Shown here one piece after another: positions 17,913-27,223 of a DNA stretch of 64,000 bases. The position numbers and the translations under genes are program-made. The DNA is from Nitrosopumilus adriaticus (GTDB lineage: Archaea; Thermoproteota; Nitrososphaeria; Nitrososphaerales; Nitrosopumilaceae), in the NCBI RefSeq assembly GCF_000956175.1, contig NZ_CP011070.1, positions 1,420,147 through 1,484,146 of the forward strand. Direction: 5' to 3'. The notes below the pieces were generated by a model that saw only the letters and a list, made by a program, of their open reading frames with translations, was not told the origin of the DNA and made no database searches. Within the stretch, counting starts at the first letter, position 1. Each line of letters opens with the position of its first letter.

Positions 17913-19286
17913 TCACTTTACATCTGCCTTTGGAAGTAAAATGGTAAAGATTACTCCTGTTGGTAAGTTTTTGGCAGAAATTTCACCATTATGTGCCTCT
18001 ACAGTATTCTTACAGCTGACCAATCCCAATCCAGTTCCAGTTTGTTTGGTAGTGAATAACGGCTCAAATATTGCCTCCAGAGAATCATCTGGAATTCCCT
18101 CACCATTATCTTCTACAGTTATTTTATCAAACTTTTGTTCCTCTTGGAAATTAATAATTATTTTTCCCTCTTTTTTGCCAATAGCATGAATGGAATTTGA
18201 AATTAAATTTACAATTACATTTTGAATTTGATTTTTATCACACCAAAGTATTCCATCATTTTCAGATACTGAAATTTTGATGTTTTTTGGAAATTGAAAT
18301 GATTTTAAAGAATTTGAAATGATTTCAGAAAATTTTACATTCTCTCTTTTAGGTGGATGTTTTTTGATAAACCCAAGCACTTCGTCAATTTGATGATTCA
18401 TTCTCTCGACTGAATGCTGCATCATATCAAAATATTCTTGGTTTTCTTTAATCATCTCAGGTTTTTTTGATTTCAAGATATCAATTGCCATTTTTAGTGA
18501 ATTCAATGGATTTCTCAAATCATGGGTAATTCTTGAAGACAATTCACCAATAGCTGCCAATCTTTCAGTTTTGATCATCTCTTTTTGATACTTTTCTAAT
18601 TTTTCACCCATCTCAAAGATTTGTTTTGATAGTTGATCAATTTCAGAAATATTTGAAAAGATATGAGGATTTTTTAAATTTCCATCAGAAACACGGAAGA
18701 TGTTTTCTCGAAGGTCTAAAATGGGCCTACTGATAGATCTGCCTAATTGAATCGCTATAACTGCAGAAATTCCTAAAATGATTATGGCTGTAAGAATTAT
18801 GCTTGTGATGGAATTTTGTATTCTAGAATTGATTCCTTGGGTAGAATACTCCATGACGAGAATGCCAATTTTTTCATTCAGCATTATTGGTTTTGAGGCA
18901 TAAATTACATCATCTTCCACTAGAAGCATCTCTTTATCTTCTAAAATTGAAGTTTGAATAAACTCATCCTCAATCACTTTGCCAAAATTATAGTCATCAT
19001 CAGTCCCATCAGTAAATAAACGCCCATCAGGAAATAAAACAAGAACCTGAAGAATATTTTTTTCTTTCTCTAAATTATCAATGATTTCATTTAGTTCATC
19101 TACATCCAAGTTATTCATAGGATTTCTCATTTCACTTTCAGTCAAATCACACAGAGATTTAATTTTTGAAATTGTAGAATCAAACAAATCTCTAGATGTA
19201 AACTCTGCAATAATAATTGAAGTCAGTGATGTGGCAATCAGTACAGGAATGATTGCTATCAGTACAAGTTTGGAATTTAGATTCAT
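17913..19286 (-). CDS. membrane sensor histidine kinase
   Basis: 457 residues: TM1 at 7-27, an extracytoplasmic sensor of about 130 residues (28-155), TM2 at 157-180, HAMP-like linker at 182-235, phospho-acceptor His255 in SRITHDLRNP, and an HATPase domain ending TGTGLGLVSCKNTVEAHNGEIS. The ATG lies 1 base after the stop of the PhnD-like binding protein, so they are co-transcribed. The binding protein is probably the ligand-sensing partner. The nearest receiver is divergently encoded at 20258. No output domain is attached. Confidence 0.93.
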   Translation of the reverse strand: MNLNSKLVLIAIIPVLIATSLTSIIIAEFTSRDLFDSTISKIKSLCDLTESEMRNPMNNLDVDELNEIIDNLEKEKNILQVLVLFPDGRLFTDGTDDDYNFGKVIEDEFIQTSILEDKEMLLVEDDVIYASKPIMLNEKIGILVMEYSTQGINSRIQNSITSIILTAIIILGISAVIAIQLGRSISRPILDLRENIFRVSDGNLKNPHIFSNISEIDQLSKQIFEMGEKLEKYQKEMIKTERLAAIGELSSRITHDLRNPLNSLKMAIDILKSKKPEMIKENQEYFDMMQHSVERMNHQIDEVLGFIKKHPPKRENVKFSEIISNSLKSFQFPKNIKISVSENDGILWCDKNQIQNVIVNLISNSIHAIGKKEGKIIINFQEEQKFDKITVEDNGEGIPDDSLEAIFEPLFTTKQTGTGLGLVSCKNTVEAHNGEISAKNLPTGVIFTILLPKADVK

Positions 19287-19287
19287 C

Positions 19288-20205
19288 TTACTTTAAAAGT
19301 CCCATTAATTTTTCTGAAATTTCAAAATCTTCATCCCAATTGATTTCAGAAAACTTTGATGTATCAGAGATCTTACCAAGAATCTCCAGTGAGTTAGAAT
19401 TATCATCCATATCTAAAAGAATCTCCTTAAGCTCGTCTTGTTGTTCAACATGATTGCCAACAAATACCATTTGCCTTGGAAGGGATTCAGTTGATTCAAT
19501 TATCTTTACTCTTTCTTTGATGTTTGCAGGAATGTCTTCAAAATCTAAATTGGATGTAGCCCCAACATCTCCTTTGCCCTCAAGAATCCAAACGGGAGTA
19601 TTCTCATCATCGTTACTAAAAACAAACGAAAAATCTTCCGAACCATCAAGGTCAATATCATATCCAGCATTTTGAAGATGGATCACAGGCAGGTAATACC
19701 CTGATGTTGATTCCGTATCCTCAAAAACCAATGTTTTATTGAATAGATTATCAAATGTGATTTCTGAATCAATTGCAGTAATGAAGACTGTATGATATTC
19801 ACGATGCCCCTCCTTCCAAGATAATAGAAAAGGCTCTATTTCAGCATCATTCATGATTTTAATTCCAATTAAAGGACTATCAAAATACAGATCCATCTCA
19901 TGATTGTTGATTGCTTCAATCATTTTTTCTTGGCTTGGAAGTATCATCACTTTACCCTTGTACATTTTATTTTCATCACTAATTTTCTCTGCAATGTAAT
20001 CAGCTAATGGCTGATACCTTTTTACCATTTTTGCAGAGTCCCTGTGAATTGTACCAATTGTAAAAAGTTCATAATCAGAGCTTGTAGTATCGGTATTTTC
20101 AACAACATTATTTTCAACATCATCAGCTGATGATAATGCCTGATACCCAATCATTCCAGACACAATTGCAATACCAATTATTCCTAAAATTATGTAGAGT
20201 TTCAA
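19288..20205 (-). CDS. PhnD-like periplasmic binding protein, probable kinase sensor partner
   Basis: 305 residues with an N-terminal membrane anchor (5-24) and a type 2 periplasmic-binding fold of the PhnD/phosphonate-binding family: GTIHRDSAKMVKRYQPLADY near the start, then FDSPLIGIKIM and LVFEDTESTSGYYLPVIHL. No permease or ATPase for a phosphonate importer is nearby; the next gene in the operon is a histidine kinase. Hence I infer ligand sensing and not uptake. Ligand unknown (phosphonate, phosphite or another oxyanion). Confidence 0.85.
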   Translation of the reverse strand: MKLYIILGIIGIAIVSGMIGYQALSSADDVENNVVENTDTTSSDYELFTIGTIHRDSAKMVKRYQPLADYIAEKISDENKMYKGKVMILPSQEKMIEAINNHEMDLYFDSPLIGIKIMNDAEIEPFLLSWKEGHREYHTVFITAIDSEITFDNLFNKTLVFEDTESTSGYYLPVIHLQNAGYDIDLDGSEDFSFVFSNDDENTPVWILEGKGDVGATSNLDFEDIPANIKERVKIIESTESLPRQMVFVGNHVEQQDELKEILLDMDDNSNSLEILGKISDTSKFSEINWDEDFEISEKLMGLLK

Positions 20206-20257
20206 CTTTTACCTCTAAACTCATAACATATTAAAAATAGCTGTCAGCACTTTCTGT

Positions 20258-20641
20258 ATGGGGATAACTGCCATAATTGCAGAAGATGATCTAATCAATT
20301 TAAAATTATTTGCAGAATTGCTTGAAATAAACGGAATTTCTGTTGTAGGTAAAGTAACTAATGGAAAAGAAGCAGTGACATCTTTTGAAGAATCGAATCC
20401 TGATGTAGTATTTTTAGATGTAATGATGCCGGAATTTGACGGAATTTATGCATTGGAGCAAATCCGAAAGAAAAATCCATCATCTAAAGTTGTGATGGTC
20501 ACAGCTGACACTTCAGAGGAAACAGAACAATTACTTGAAAAATTAAAACCATCAGCAGTCATCCACAAACCATATGAAATAATTACAATTCTACACATTC
20601 TTGAAAATCAACTAGAACTAAAAATTTCATCATCAGATTAA
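20258..20641 (+). CDS. stand-alone response regulator receiver
   Basis: CheY-like receiver of 127 residues with the acidic pair EDD near residue 9-11, phospho-acceptor Asp in VVFLDVMMPEFDG (about 55), conserved Thr in MVTAD and Lys in HKPYE. No output domain. It is divergent from the sensor-kinase operon with a 52-base gap, which suggests it is the cognate receiver. Confidence 0.93.
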   Translation: MGITAIIAEDDLINLKLFAELLEINGISVVGKVTNGKEAVTSFEESNPDVVFLDVMMPEFDGIYALEQIRKKNPSSKVVMVTADTSEETEQLLEKLKPSAVIHKPYEIITILHILENQLELKISSSD

Positions 20642-20746
20642 AGCACATCAAAATTATATTTCCATGATTGATGTGATTATTTTTCACAAGTATTGAATTT
20701 GCTGTAAGAGAATTGTTTAAAGCCTAGAATCCCAAATGGGATTGTC

Positions 20747-22414
20747 ATGAAAGCATCTGACTTGTTTGTAAAATGTCTTGAAAATGAAGGTGTTGAATAT
20801 GTTTTTGGGATACCAGGAGAAGAAAACGCAGATTTTGTAATGTCATTATCTGAATCTAAGATAAAATTCATCTTAACTCGTCATGAGCAAGGGGCCGCCT
20901 TTATGGCAGATGTCTATGGAAGATTATCAGGTAAAGTAGGAGTATGCCTTGCGACACTTGGTCCCGGTGCAACTAACCTGGTAACTGGAGTGGCCAATGC
21001 AAACATGGATAGATCACGATTGCTTGCCATCACAGGACAAACCGACTCGCATCTCTTACACAAGGAATCTCATCAAAACATGGATGCAATAACAATGTTC
21101 AAGCCAATCACAAAGTGGAATTGGTCAATACGCAATCCACAAAACATTCCAGAAATTGTAAGAAGGGCTTTCAAGATTGCACTAGAGGAAAAACCAGGCG
21201 CGGTACACATTGAATTGCCTCAAGACATTGCAAAAAAAGAAGCAGACATTCCCCCAATAGAACCTCAACGAGTCTTTAGGTCAGGGGCAAATGAGGAATT
21301 GATAAAACAGGCTGCAAAAATTATTCTTGAAGCAAAGCATCCAGTAATTTTTCTAGGAAATGGGTGTGTTAGAGAAAATGCCAGCCAGCACATCAGGAAG
21401 CTAGTAGAAAAAACAGGAATCATTGCAATGAACACGTTTATGGGAAAAGGAGTTGTCTCAGATGACTCTCCACTTCACCTCCACACAATCGGTATCAAGG
21501 ATGCAGATCATGCTTTGCTGGCAATAGAATCAGCTGATGTTGTAATTGCAGTAGGTGTTGATTTGGTAGAATACAGTCCCAAGAATTGGAACAAGAAGTT
21601 AGATAAAAAAATAATTCACATTGATTTTACACCATCTGAAGTCTACACCTATTACAGACCAGTAGTTGAGATAGTATCAGATATTGAATATGCAATTGAT
21701 GCAATTCTTGACGAATTAGAACTGCAGAAAAAAACACATCCAGAATTAGATGTATTTCCGATTAAAGAAATTCCAGAATTATTTAAAAAAATTATGAAAG
21801 AAGTAGACGAAAGACGGGATTCATTTAATGATGATAAAGCTTTCCCAATAAAGCCTGAAAAATTAATTATTGATGTTCGAAATGCTTTGGGTGAAAATGA
21901 CATTCTACTATCAGATGTTGGTGCACACAAGCTTTGGATTTCAAAAATCTACAAAACCTATCAACCAAACACATGCATTATTCCAAATGGCTTTTGCTCA
22001 ATGGGATTTGCATTTCCAGGCGCAATTGCAGCAAAGATTGTCCATCCAGAGAGAAACATAGTAGCAATGTGTGGCGATGCAGGATTCTTGATGAATATTC
22101 AAGAGCTTGAGACGGCTGTTCGTCTAAAACTTGGATTCATTACAATAGTTTGGTGTGATCTTGACTTGGGAATGATTTCAATGAAGCAAAAAAATGAATT
22201 TGGCAAGAGCGTCTTTACAAAATTTACAAATCCGGATTTTATCAAATTGGCTGAGAGTTTTGGAGCAGTAGGATTCGTGGTAAAATCTACTGAGGAATTT
22301 CCAAAGATTTTGGAGGAGGCAAAAGCAATCAAGGACAAGCCAGTAATCATTGCAATTAATGTGGATTATTCAAGAAATCATGTTCTGCTAAATGACAGTC
22401 ATTATGAAATATAA
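20747..22414 (+). CDS. ThDP-dependent acetolactate-synthase-like enzyme
   Basis: 555 residues with the three-domain ThDP decarboxylase layout: PYR domain with catalytic Glu47 in RHEQGAAFMADVYGR, a middle domain, and a PP domain with MCGDAGFLMNIQELETA (GDA in place of GDG, Asn conserved for Mg). It resembles acetolactate synthase large subunits of the catabolic type. No regulatory small subunit gene is adjacent, so a role in branched-chain synthesis is unproven; other 2-oxoacid carboligases fit as well. Confidence 0.85.
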   Translation: MKASDLFVKCLENEGVEYVFGIPGEENADFVMSLSESKIKFILTRHEQGAAFMADVYGRLSGKVGVCLATLGPGATNLVTGVANANMDRSRLLAITGQTDSHLLHKESHQNMDAITMFKPITKWNWSIRNPQNIPEIVRRAFKIALEEKPGAVHIELPQDIAKKEADIPPIEPQRVFRSGANEELIKQAAKIILEAKHPVIFLGNGCVRENASQHIRKLVEKTGIIAMNTFMGKGVVSDDSPLHLHTIGIKDADHALLAIESADVVIAVGVDLVEYSPKNWNKKLDKKIIHIDFTPSEVYTYYRPVVEIVSDIEYAIDAILDELELQKKTHPELDVFPIKEIPELFKKIMKEVDERRDSFNDDKAFPIKPEKLIIDVRNALGENDILLSDVGAHKLWISKIYKTYQPNTCIIPNGFCSMGFAFPGAIAAKIVHPERNIVAMCGDAGFLMNIQELETAVRLKLGFITIVWCDLDLGMISMKQKNEFGKSVFTKFTNPDFIKLAESFGAVGFVVKSTEEFPKILEEAKAIKDKPVIIAINVDYSRNHVLLNDSHYEI

Positions 22415-22428
22415 AATGAAAAACCAAA

Positions 22429-22650
22429 CTAATTACTAATTGGGTTTGGGTATTTTTCAGGTAATAGAGATGGAGTAATTTTCTCATCATACTCTGTTAT
22501 CTTAAAGCAGATTGACACATGAAAGCGCTCATCAGTGAGCATACCACAGATTCGGCAGATAAATCGCGTCGGAGCTCTGCATTTCCCACACAAGGAATAA
22601 TCAAAGAGCAATCCCCCACATTTTCTGCATGATTCATCAGGCAATTCCAC
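22429..22650 (-). CDS. small double zinc-ribbon protein, copy 2
   Basis: Third gene of a three-gene micro-operon. From a GTG at 22650 it is 73 residues with Cys at 8, 11, 21, 24, 32, 35 and 48 and His44, the same CX2C-X9-CX2C-X7-CX2C-X8-H spacing as the copies at 17678 and 63744, but HX3C in place of HX2C at the end. An ATG at 22692 would add 14 residues and overlap the upstream gene by 23 bases. A 20-residue tail after the last Cys is unique to this copy. Confidence 0.8.
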   Translation of the reverse strand: MELPDESCRKCGGLLFDYSLCGKCRAPTRFICRICGMLTDERFHVSICFKITEYDEKITPSLLPEKYPNPISN

Positions 22651-22669
22651 ACATCCAATTTGCAGGCAG

Positions 22670-23077
22670 TTATGCCACCTGTGGAATCTCAATTAATGAC
22701 TTTTCTTGTAGTCTTGTCGTAAGATATCCGTATGCAGTTTGAACTATTTTGTTGTGATCAAATCCAGGCTCTACTGATAGCAGCATCAAATCCTCTTGGT
22801 GTGGAATTGTAATCATTGTAGTGTTTTCCCTAAAGGAAACAATGGCAGATATCTTTCCAAATGAATTGTCAAATTCTTTTCTCATTGACATGTCAAGTGT
22901 GGTCTCCATAAACAGCATCTCTAGTTTTTTTTCATCAGTCTCTAAAGGAATTGACCGAGATTTGCATTCAGAAATCTTTCGTCCACGATTATTAATCATC
23001 ACTGCAAAATTAATTCCAGGTAGATTGGACATTTTTTTGCAGATTTCATCATATAGACACATTTGCTTTACTTCCAT
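22670..23077 (-). CDS. roadblock/profilin-like small protein, copy 1
   Basis: 135 residues with a helix, then strand (INFAVMINNRGRKISE), helix ending MRKEFD, strands (ISAIVSFRENTTMITIPH then DLMLLSVEP) and a C-terminal helix. This order fits the Roadblock/LC7 fold used by small GTPase and kinase adaptors; I recall a thaumarchaeal family catalogued as DUF6659, not verified. Paralogs are at 39783 and 53055. Its ATG follows the TAA of the upstream GLSW-motif gene with no gap, so they are tightly coupled. Confidence 0.7.
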   Translation of the reverse strand: MEVKQMCLYDEICKKMSNLPGINFAVMINNRGRKISECKSRSIPLETDEKKLEMLFMETTLDMSMRKEFDNSFGKISAIVSFRENTTMITIPHQEDLMLLSVEPGFDHNKIVQTAYGYLTTRLQEKSLIEIPQVA

Positions 23078-23287
23078 TTAGAAATCCTCCTCATCTAGTA
23101 GAGTCCAGGACAAACCTGCAACATCTTCCCAATGGAATTGAGAGGCATTCTCAATTGCAGGGTCTGTGTATTTGATTTTTGGAGTTTTCTGAATCTGATT
23201 TGTTTCAGATTGCTTGTGAATCAATATAGTTGACATGCAATCTTTTGGTTTGAGTATTATATTGGATTGATTGTTGTGTTGCGGCAT
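23078..23287 (-). CDS. GLSW-motif microprotein, copy 1
   Basis: 69 residues; the first 45 are polar and low in pattern, the last 22 read ASQFHWEDVAGLSWTLLDEE-DF. The motif W-E-D-V-x-G-L-S-W-x-L-x-D-E recurs at the C-termini of two other tiny genes (28510-28677 and 40168-40245). First gene of the operon leading to the roadblock-like and zinc-ribbon genes. The start could be Met18, since the motif sits at the C-terminus in all copies. Function unknown; a short peptide that docks onto its neighbour is a reasonable guess. Confidence 0.65.
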   Translation of the reverse strand: MPQHNNQSNIILKPKDCMSTILIHKQSETNQIQKTPKIKYTDPAIENASQFHWEDVAGLSWTLLDEEDF

Positions 23288-23343
23288 GCCTTTGTTCTAA
23301 AAATATGAATTTTTTTAATTGATAATTAGAGATGATTGAATTT

Positions 23344-23805
23344 CTAAATTGTCTGAGTAAGATACACAGGATCCTTGTCAGTTTTTTGCAGTTCCACAAA
23401 AGTCTCAGAGTTTTGAACGCCTGGAACTTTGCCTATCTTTTCAATAACTATACTATGAAGGGCCTCAAGATCTTTTGCATATACTTGAATGATAATATCG
23501 AACCTGCCAGTAACTTCTGAGATCGATACAACTTCAGGAATACCCATGAATGTTTTGTGAATTTCGTCTTTGTGTTTTGGATCTCGATTTATTCCAACTG
23601 ATGCCTTTACACCGATTCCCAAAAGAGAATCATCAATTTCGACTGTGAATTTTTTGATTAGTTTTTTCTTCATCAGTCTCTTTATTCGACTATACAGAAC
23701 TGATGCGTTAATTCCTAGTTTTTTTGACAGTGTAGGGACAGAAATAGATCCATCCATGGTCAATTCAAATAGTAATTTCATATCCAGTTCGTCAAAGCGA
23801 TGCAA
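23344..23805 (-). CDS. Lrp/AsnC family transcription regulator
   Basis: 153 residues: N-terminal winged helix at 5-60 (ISVPTLSKKLGINASVLYSR) and an AsnC/RAM ligand-binding domain (VVSISEVTGRFDIIIQVYAK). Starts at the ATG 23805. It lies upstream of the GLSW micro-operon on the same strand with a 56-base gap and may regulate it or itself. Effector not predictable. Confidence 0.93.
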   Translation of the reverse strand: MHRFDELDMKLLFELTMDGSISVPTLSKKLGINASVLYSRIKRLMKKKLIKKFTVEIDDSLLGIGVKASVGINRDPKHKDEIHKTFMGIPEVVSISEVTGRFDIIIQVYAKDLEALHSIVIEKIGKVPGVQNSETFVELQKTDKDPVYLTQTI

Positions 23806-23962
23806 CGTATTCGAAAAAACATTTTCTGATTTAATATATGTAGGTTTTTACAAATAATTCAGCCAGATTTACAAGATTTAATTGAAAATCTGTAATTTTT
23901 CTAAAAATTTCGATATCTAAAAACATCAATCCCTAAACGATTTTAAGTAGGCTTTTTTGAAA

Positions 23963-24634
23963 ATGGTCGTAATGATTACAGAGTCTCAGTTAGTTGATTT
24001 GATCAAAAAGGCAAAGGCTGCCACCAAAAAGAAAAAGTTTACGCAGTCAATTGAGCTTATTGTTAATTTTAAAGATATTGATGTAAAGAAGGGATTTGCA
24101 CTAAACGAGGTAGTTCAGCTTCCAAAGACCAGTTCACCAGCTACAGTTTGCGTCATGGCAACAGGTGAGATGGGCCAGAAAGCAAAAGAAGCAAAGGCAG
24201 ACTCTGTAATTGGGACAGAGGAGTTGGACAAATTTGGAGCAAACAAAAGAGAGTCTAGAAAATTCATCAACAAATATGATTTCTTTTTGGCAGATACGAA
24301 AGTAATGCCAACAGTCGGTAAAACTTTGGGTCAGCTATTAGGTCCTAGAGGAAAGATGCCAACACCGGTTCCTTTTGATGCACCAATTGATTCATTTTTG
24401 TCAAGATTTAGATCATCAATTAAAGTTAGAACAAGAGCATCACTATCTGTTTCATGTAAAATTGGAGATGAGACAATGGAGGATGCAGATTTAGCAATCA
24501 ATGCACACACTGTTCTTAATGCAATTGAAAAGAAATTACCAAACGGCGAGAAGAACATGAGAAGAGTCATGATCAAAACCACAATGGGAAAGCCAATAAA
24601 ACAAGTTCAAGAGGTCAGAAAGAAATTTGCATGA
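23963..24634 (+). CDS. rpl1: large ribosomal subunit protein uL1
   Basis: L1-stalk protein that binds 23S rRNA and, in archaea, often its own mRNA. Typical are KFTQSIELIVNFKDIDVKKG at the start, GPRGKMPTPVPFD in the middle and the C-terminal KTTMGKPIKQVQEV. About 223 residues. Starts available are TTG 23957, ATG 23963 and ATG 23972. It overlaps uL10 by 8 bases. Confidence 0.94.
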   Translation: MVVMITESQLVDLIKKAKAATKKKKFTQSIELIVNFKDIDVKKGFALNEVVQLPKTSSPATVCVMATGEMGQKAKEAKADSVIGTEELDKFGANKRESRKFINKYDFFLADTKVMPTVGKTLGQLLGPRGKMPTPVPFDAPIDSFLSRFRSSIKVRTRASLSVSCKIGDETMEDADLAINAHTVLNAIEKKLPNGEKNMRRVMIKTTMGKPIKQVQEVRKKFA

Positions 24635-25493
24635 GAATAGAACTACTTATCCTAAAAGAAAAACTCAGATGTATCAGCAACTACAAGAGTTACCAAAAAA
24701 ATACAAAGTAGTATCAGTTATCAAATTAAACAAAGTACGTTCAACACAGATTTTACCATTAAGAAAAGTTCTCAAAGACGATGTAGAGTTTGTTGCAATC
24801 AAAGACAAAGTTGCACAAAAAGCACTCAATTCACTTGACATTCCAGGAATCAAAGCGATTGCAGACCAACTTGAAGGCCAATGCATGTTCTTGTTTACAA
24901 ACATGTCACCATTCAAACTCAATGTACTTTTAGCTAAAAACAAAATAATGATGGCAGCCAGAGGTGGCGACATTGCAAGTATCGACATTGTAGTTCCTGC
25001 AAAGAACACAGGAATTGCACCAGGCCCAATGCTTACAGAATTCAAGGAAGCTGGAATCCCAACAAAGATTGATCAAGGAACAATTTGGATTGCAAAAGAC
25101 AGCACACCAGTTCTCAAAGGAGAGGCCATCAATGAAAAACTAGCATCAATTTTAGGTAAATTAGATATCAAGCCAGTAGAGGCTGGAATTTCACTATTCA
25201 CAGCACTTGAAGAGGGCAGCGTATATGCAGCAGACGACATGGTAATTGATGTCGAGAAGATAAGAGCAGAGTTTGGACAAGCATACCAAGAAGCAGTCTC
25301 ACTATCAATCGAGGCAGCATACATTACTGCAGAGAACATCTCACAGATTCTCAGCAAAGCATCACAGCATGCTCGCTCATTGTCAATAGAATCAGGATTC
25401 ATGACAGACGAGACAAAGGAGCAAATCTTGCAAAAAGCAGACGCACAAGCAAAAGCAGTTGCAGGCCAAGCAAAAGATTACACTCCAGCATAA
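24627..25493 (+). CDS. rpl10: large ribosomal subunit protein uL10 (P0)
   Basis: Base of the ribosomal stalk. The rRNA-binding domain (KVVSVIKLNKVRSTQILPLR) is followed by the archaeal insertion (PAKNTGIAPGPMLTEFKEAG) and C-terminal helices that bind L12/P1 dimers, visible as two related segments with ARSLSIESGFMTDETKE and AVSLSIEAAYITAENIS. It ends in DYTPA and lacks the acidic GFGLF-type tail common in archaeal P0. The L12/P1 gene that normally follows is absent; the next gene is a histidine kinase. Confidence 0.93.
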   Translation: MHENRTTYPKRKTQMYQQLQELPKKYKVVSVIKLNKVRSTQILPLRKVLKDDVEFVAIKDKVAQKALNSLDIPGIKAIADQLEGQCMFLFTNMSPFKLNVLLAKNKIMMAARGGDIASIDIVVPAKNTGIAPGPMLTEFKEAGIPTKIDQGTIWIAKDSTPVLKGEAINEKLASILGKLDIKPVEAGISLFTALEEGSVYAADDMVIDVEKIRAEFGQAYQEAVSLSIEAAYITAENISQILSKASQHARSLSIESGFMTDETKEQILQKADAQAKAVAGQAKDYTPA

Positions 25494-25553
25494 ACCTAAT
25501 TAGTTTTAGTTTTTAATTCAGACACGAATCAGTTTTGGTAAAATCAATCGGAG

Positions 25554-27192
25554 ATGTCAATAATGAAGAATAAAGAACTGGCATGGTATGGAATCATCTT
25601 TGCTGTAATCATTTCACTAGTAATTGCCACCATTCAGATTTACAGCATTGAAGAGCAAAACATCAAGACATCAATAACTGAAAACCAAATTGAAATTCAA
25701 GAAGTCATTGCAAAATCAATTGCAAAAAACATCAGTTCAGAGATGGATCTAATAATATTTGAATTAAAAAATTTGTCAGAAACTAGCCAAATACAAGAAG
25801 ATACTGGAACGGCAGAATCAAGTAAAATGATTGCAGGAACATTTTTGCGAATAAACTCAATCTCACCTACTGCGCAAATTCTCGCCCTTGATGAAGAGTT
25901 TATTGTGCTTTCACAAGCAAGCAAGAATCACGAGTCATTTGTTGGTGCCAAAGTAAAGGGCCTATCAGAATTAATTGATTTAGAAACAAATAGCCTAGAT
26001 ACTGATCCCAAGATTTTATCAATTAACACACTGCTTTTTGATGAACCAGAAATTGCCATAACTTATCCAATATTCAATGAGGCAAAAGAGCAGACAGGGA
26101 CACTGCTAGTAACATTTGCATCAAGTGAGTTTTTCAAGAGACACGGAAACATTTACGATGTAGAATCTCAATTTTTGACTGTAACTGATGAAAATCATGT
26201 GCGATTAATCTATCCAAACAATGAAAATTTTGAAGAGAGGTCCTTAGAATATGCGCCAAAATATGCCGATGATCCTGTGTTAAATGCGCACATACAACTA
26301 ATTTCTGAAGGCAACATATCTACTGCAATTTTTTTCACTAGATGATGATATAGGAGAAAGAATAAGCACCGGAATTCCTGTTACAATAAATAACAAGATT
26401 GAATTTTTATTTGCAGTAGTTACACCGACGCAATCAATTAACAAAGAGATTGATGAGATAATTTTCGTCACACAGGTTCAAAGTATCTTTTTGTTGCTAT
26501 CTACCATAGTTGTCCTGCTGGCATTACTAGTAAAACGCTCTCAAAGCTTCAAGAAAGAAAAGCTAACAGTAATCGGGCAGCTATCATCAAACATTGCACA
26601 CGACATACGCAATCCCCTCGGTACAATAAAAAATGCAGGAGTTATTATTCAAAAAGAAAACAAGGACGGAAACGAAGTCATATCAAGGGAGATTGACAGA
26701 ATAAATCTGTCAGTGAGAAGAATATCTCATCAAATCGAAGAGGTTCTAAACTATGTCAGGACAACACCGCTAATTCTAAAACCACACTCAGTTAATCAAA
26801 CAATTCAAGAAGCAATAGATACACTAACTGTACCAGAAAACATTACAATAAACACTCCAACAAATGACGTTACCATAAAATTTGATCATGAAAAAATACT
26901 CATTGTATTTGTAAACATCATACTAAATGCAGTTCAGTCAATAGGAAAAACAAAAGGGGAGATCACCATCACTATCAATGAAACCGAAACCCATGCTACA
27001 ATTCAATTTGAGAACTCAGGTCCTAACATCCCATCAAAAGATCTAAAACGCGTCTTCGATACACTATACACTACCAAACTGGAAGGAACAGGTCTTGGTC
27101 TTTCTAGTTGCAAAAACATAATCGAGCAGCACAAAGGAGAGATATCTGCAAGCACAAAACCTGTAAGATTCTCAATAAAACTCCCAAAATGA
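25554..27192 (+). pseudogene. sensor histidine kinase broken by a one-base frameshift at a T7 run
   Basis: The first frame (25554-26345, 263 residues) has TM1 at about 10-32 and an extracytoplasmic sensor, then stops just after a run of seven T (26329-26335). The next frame continues without a break from that run: FSLDDDIGERISTGIPV, the second TM (IFLLLSTIVVLLALLV), phospho-acceptor His in SSNIAHDIRNP, and an HATPase domain ending at 27192. Removing one T would join them into one kinase of about 545 residues. It could be a pseudogene, a phase-variable gene, a slippage-expressed gene or a sequencing error. A receiver gene follows at 27224. Confidence 0.85.
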
Positions 27193-27223
27193 CCATTCAA
27201 ATAACATCGACTGGCAACACAAA

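Noticed and set aside
23332-23520. Plus-strand frame over the Lrp gene.
   Set aside because: Shadow; aromatic-rich and no ribosome-binding site.
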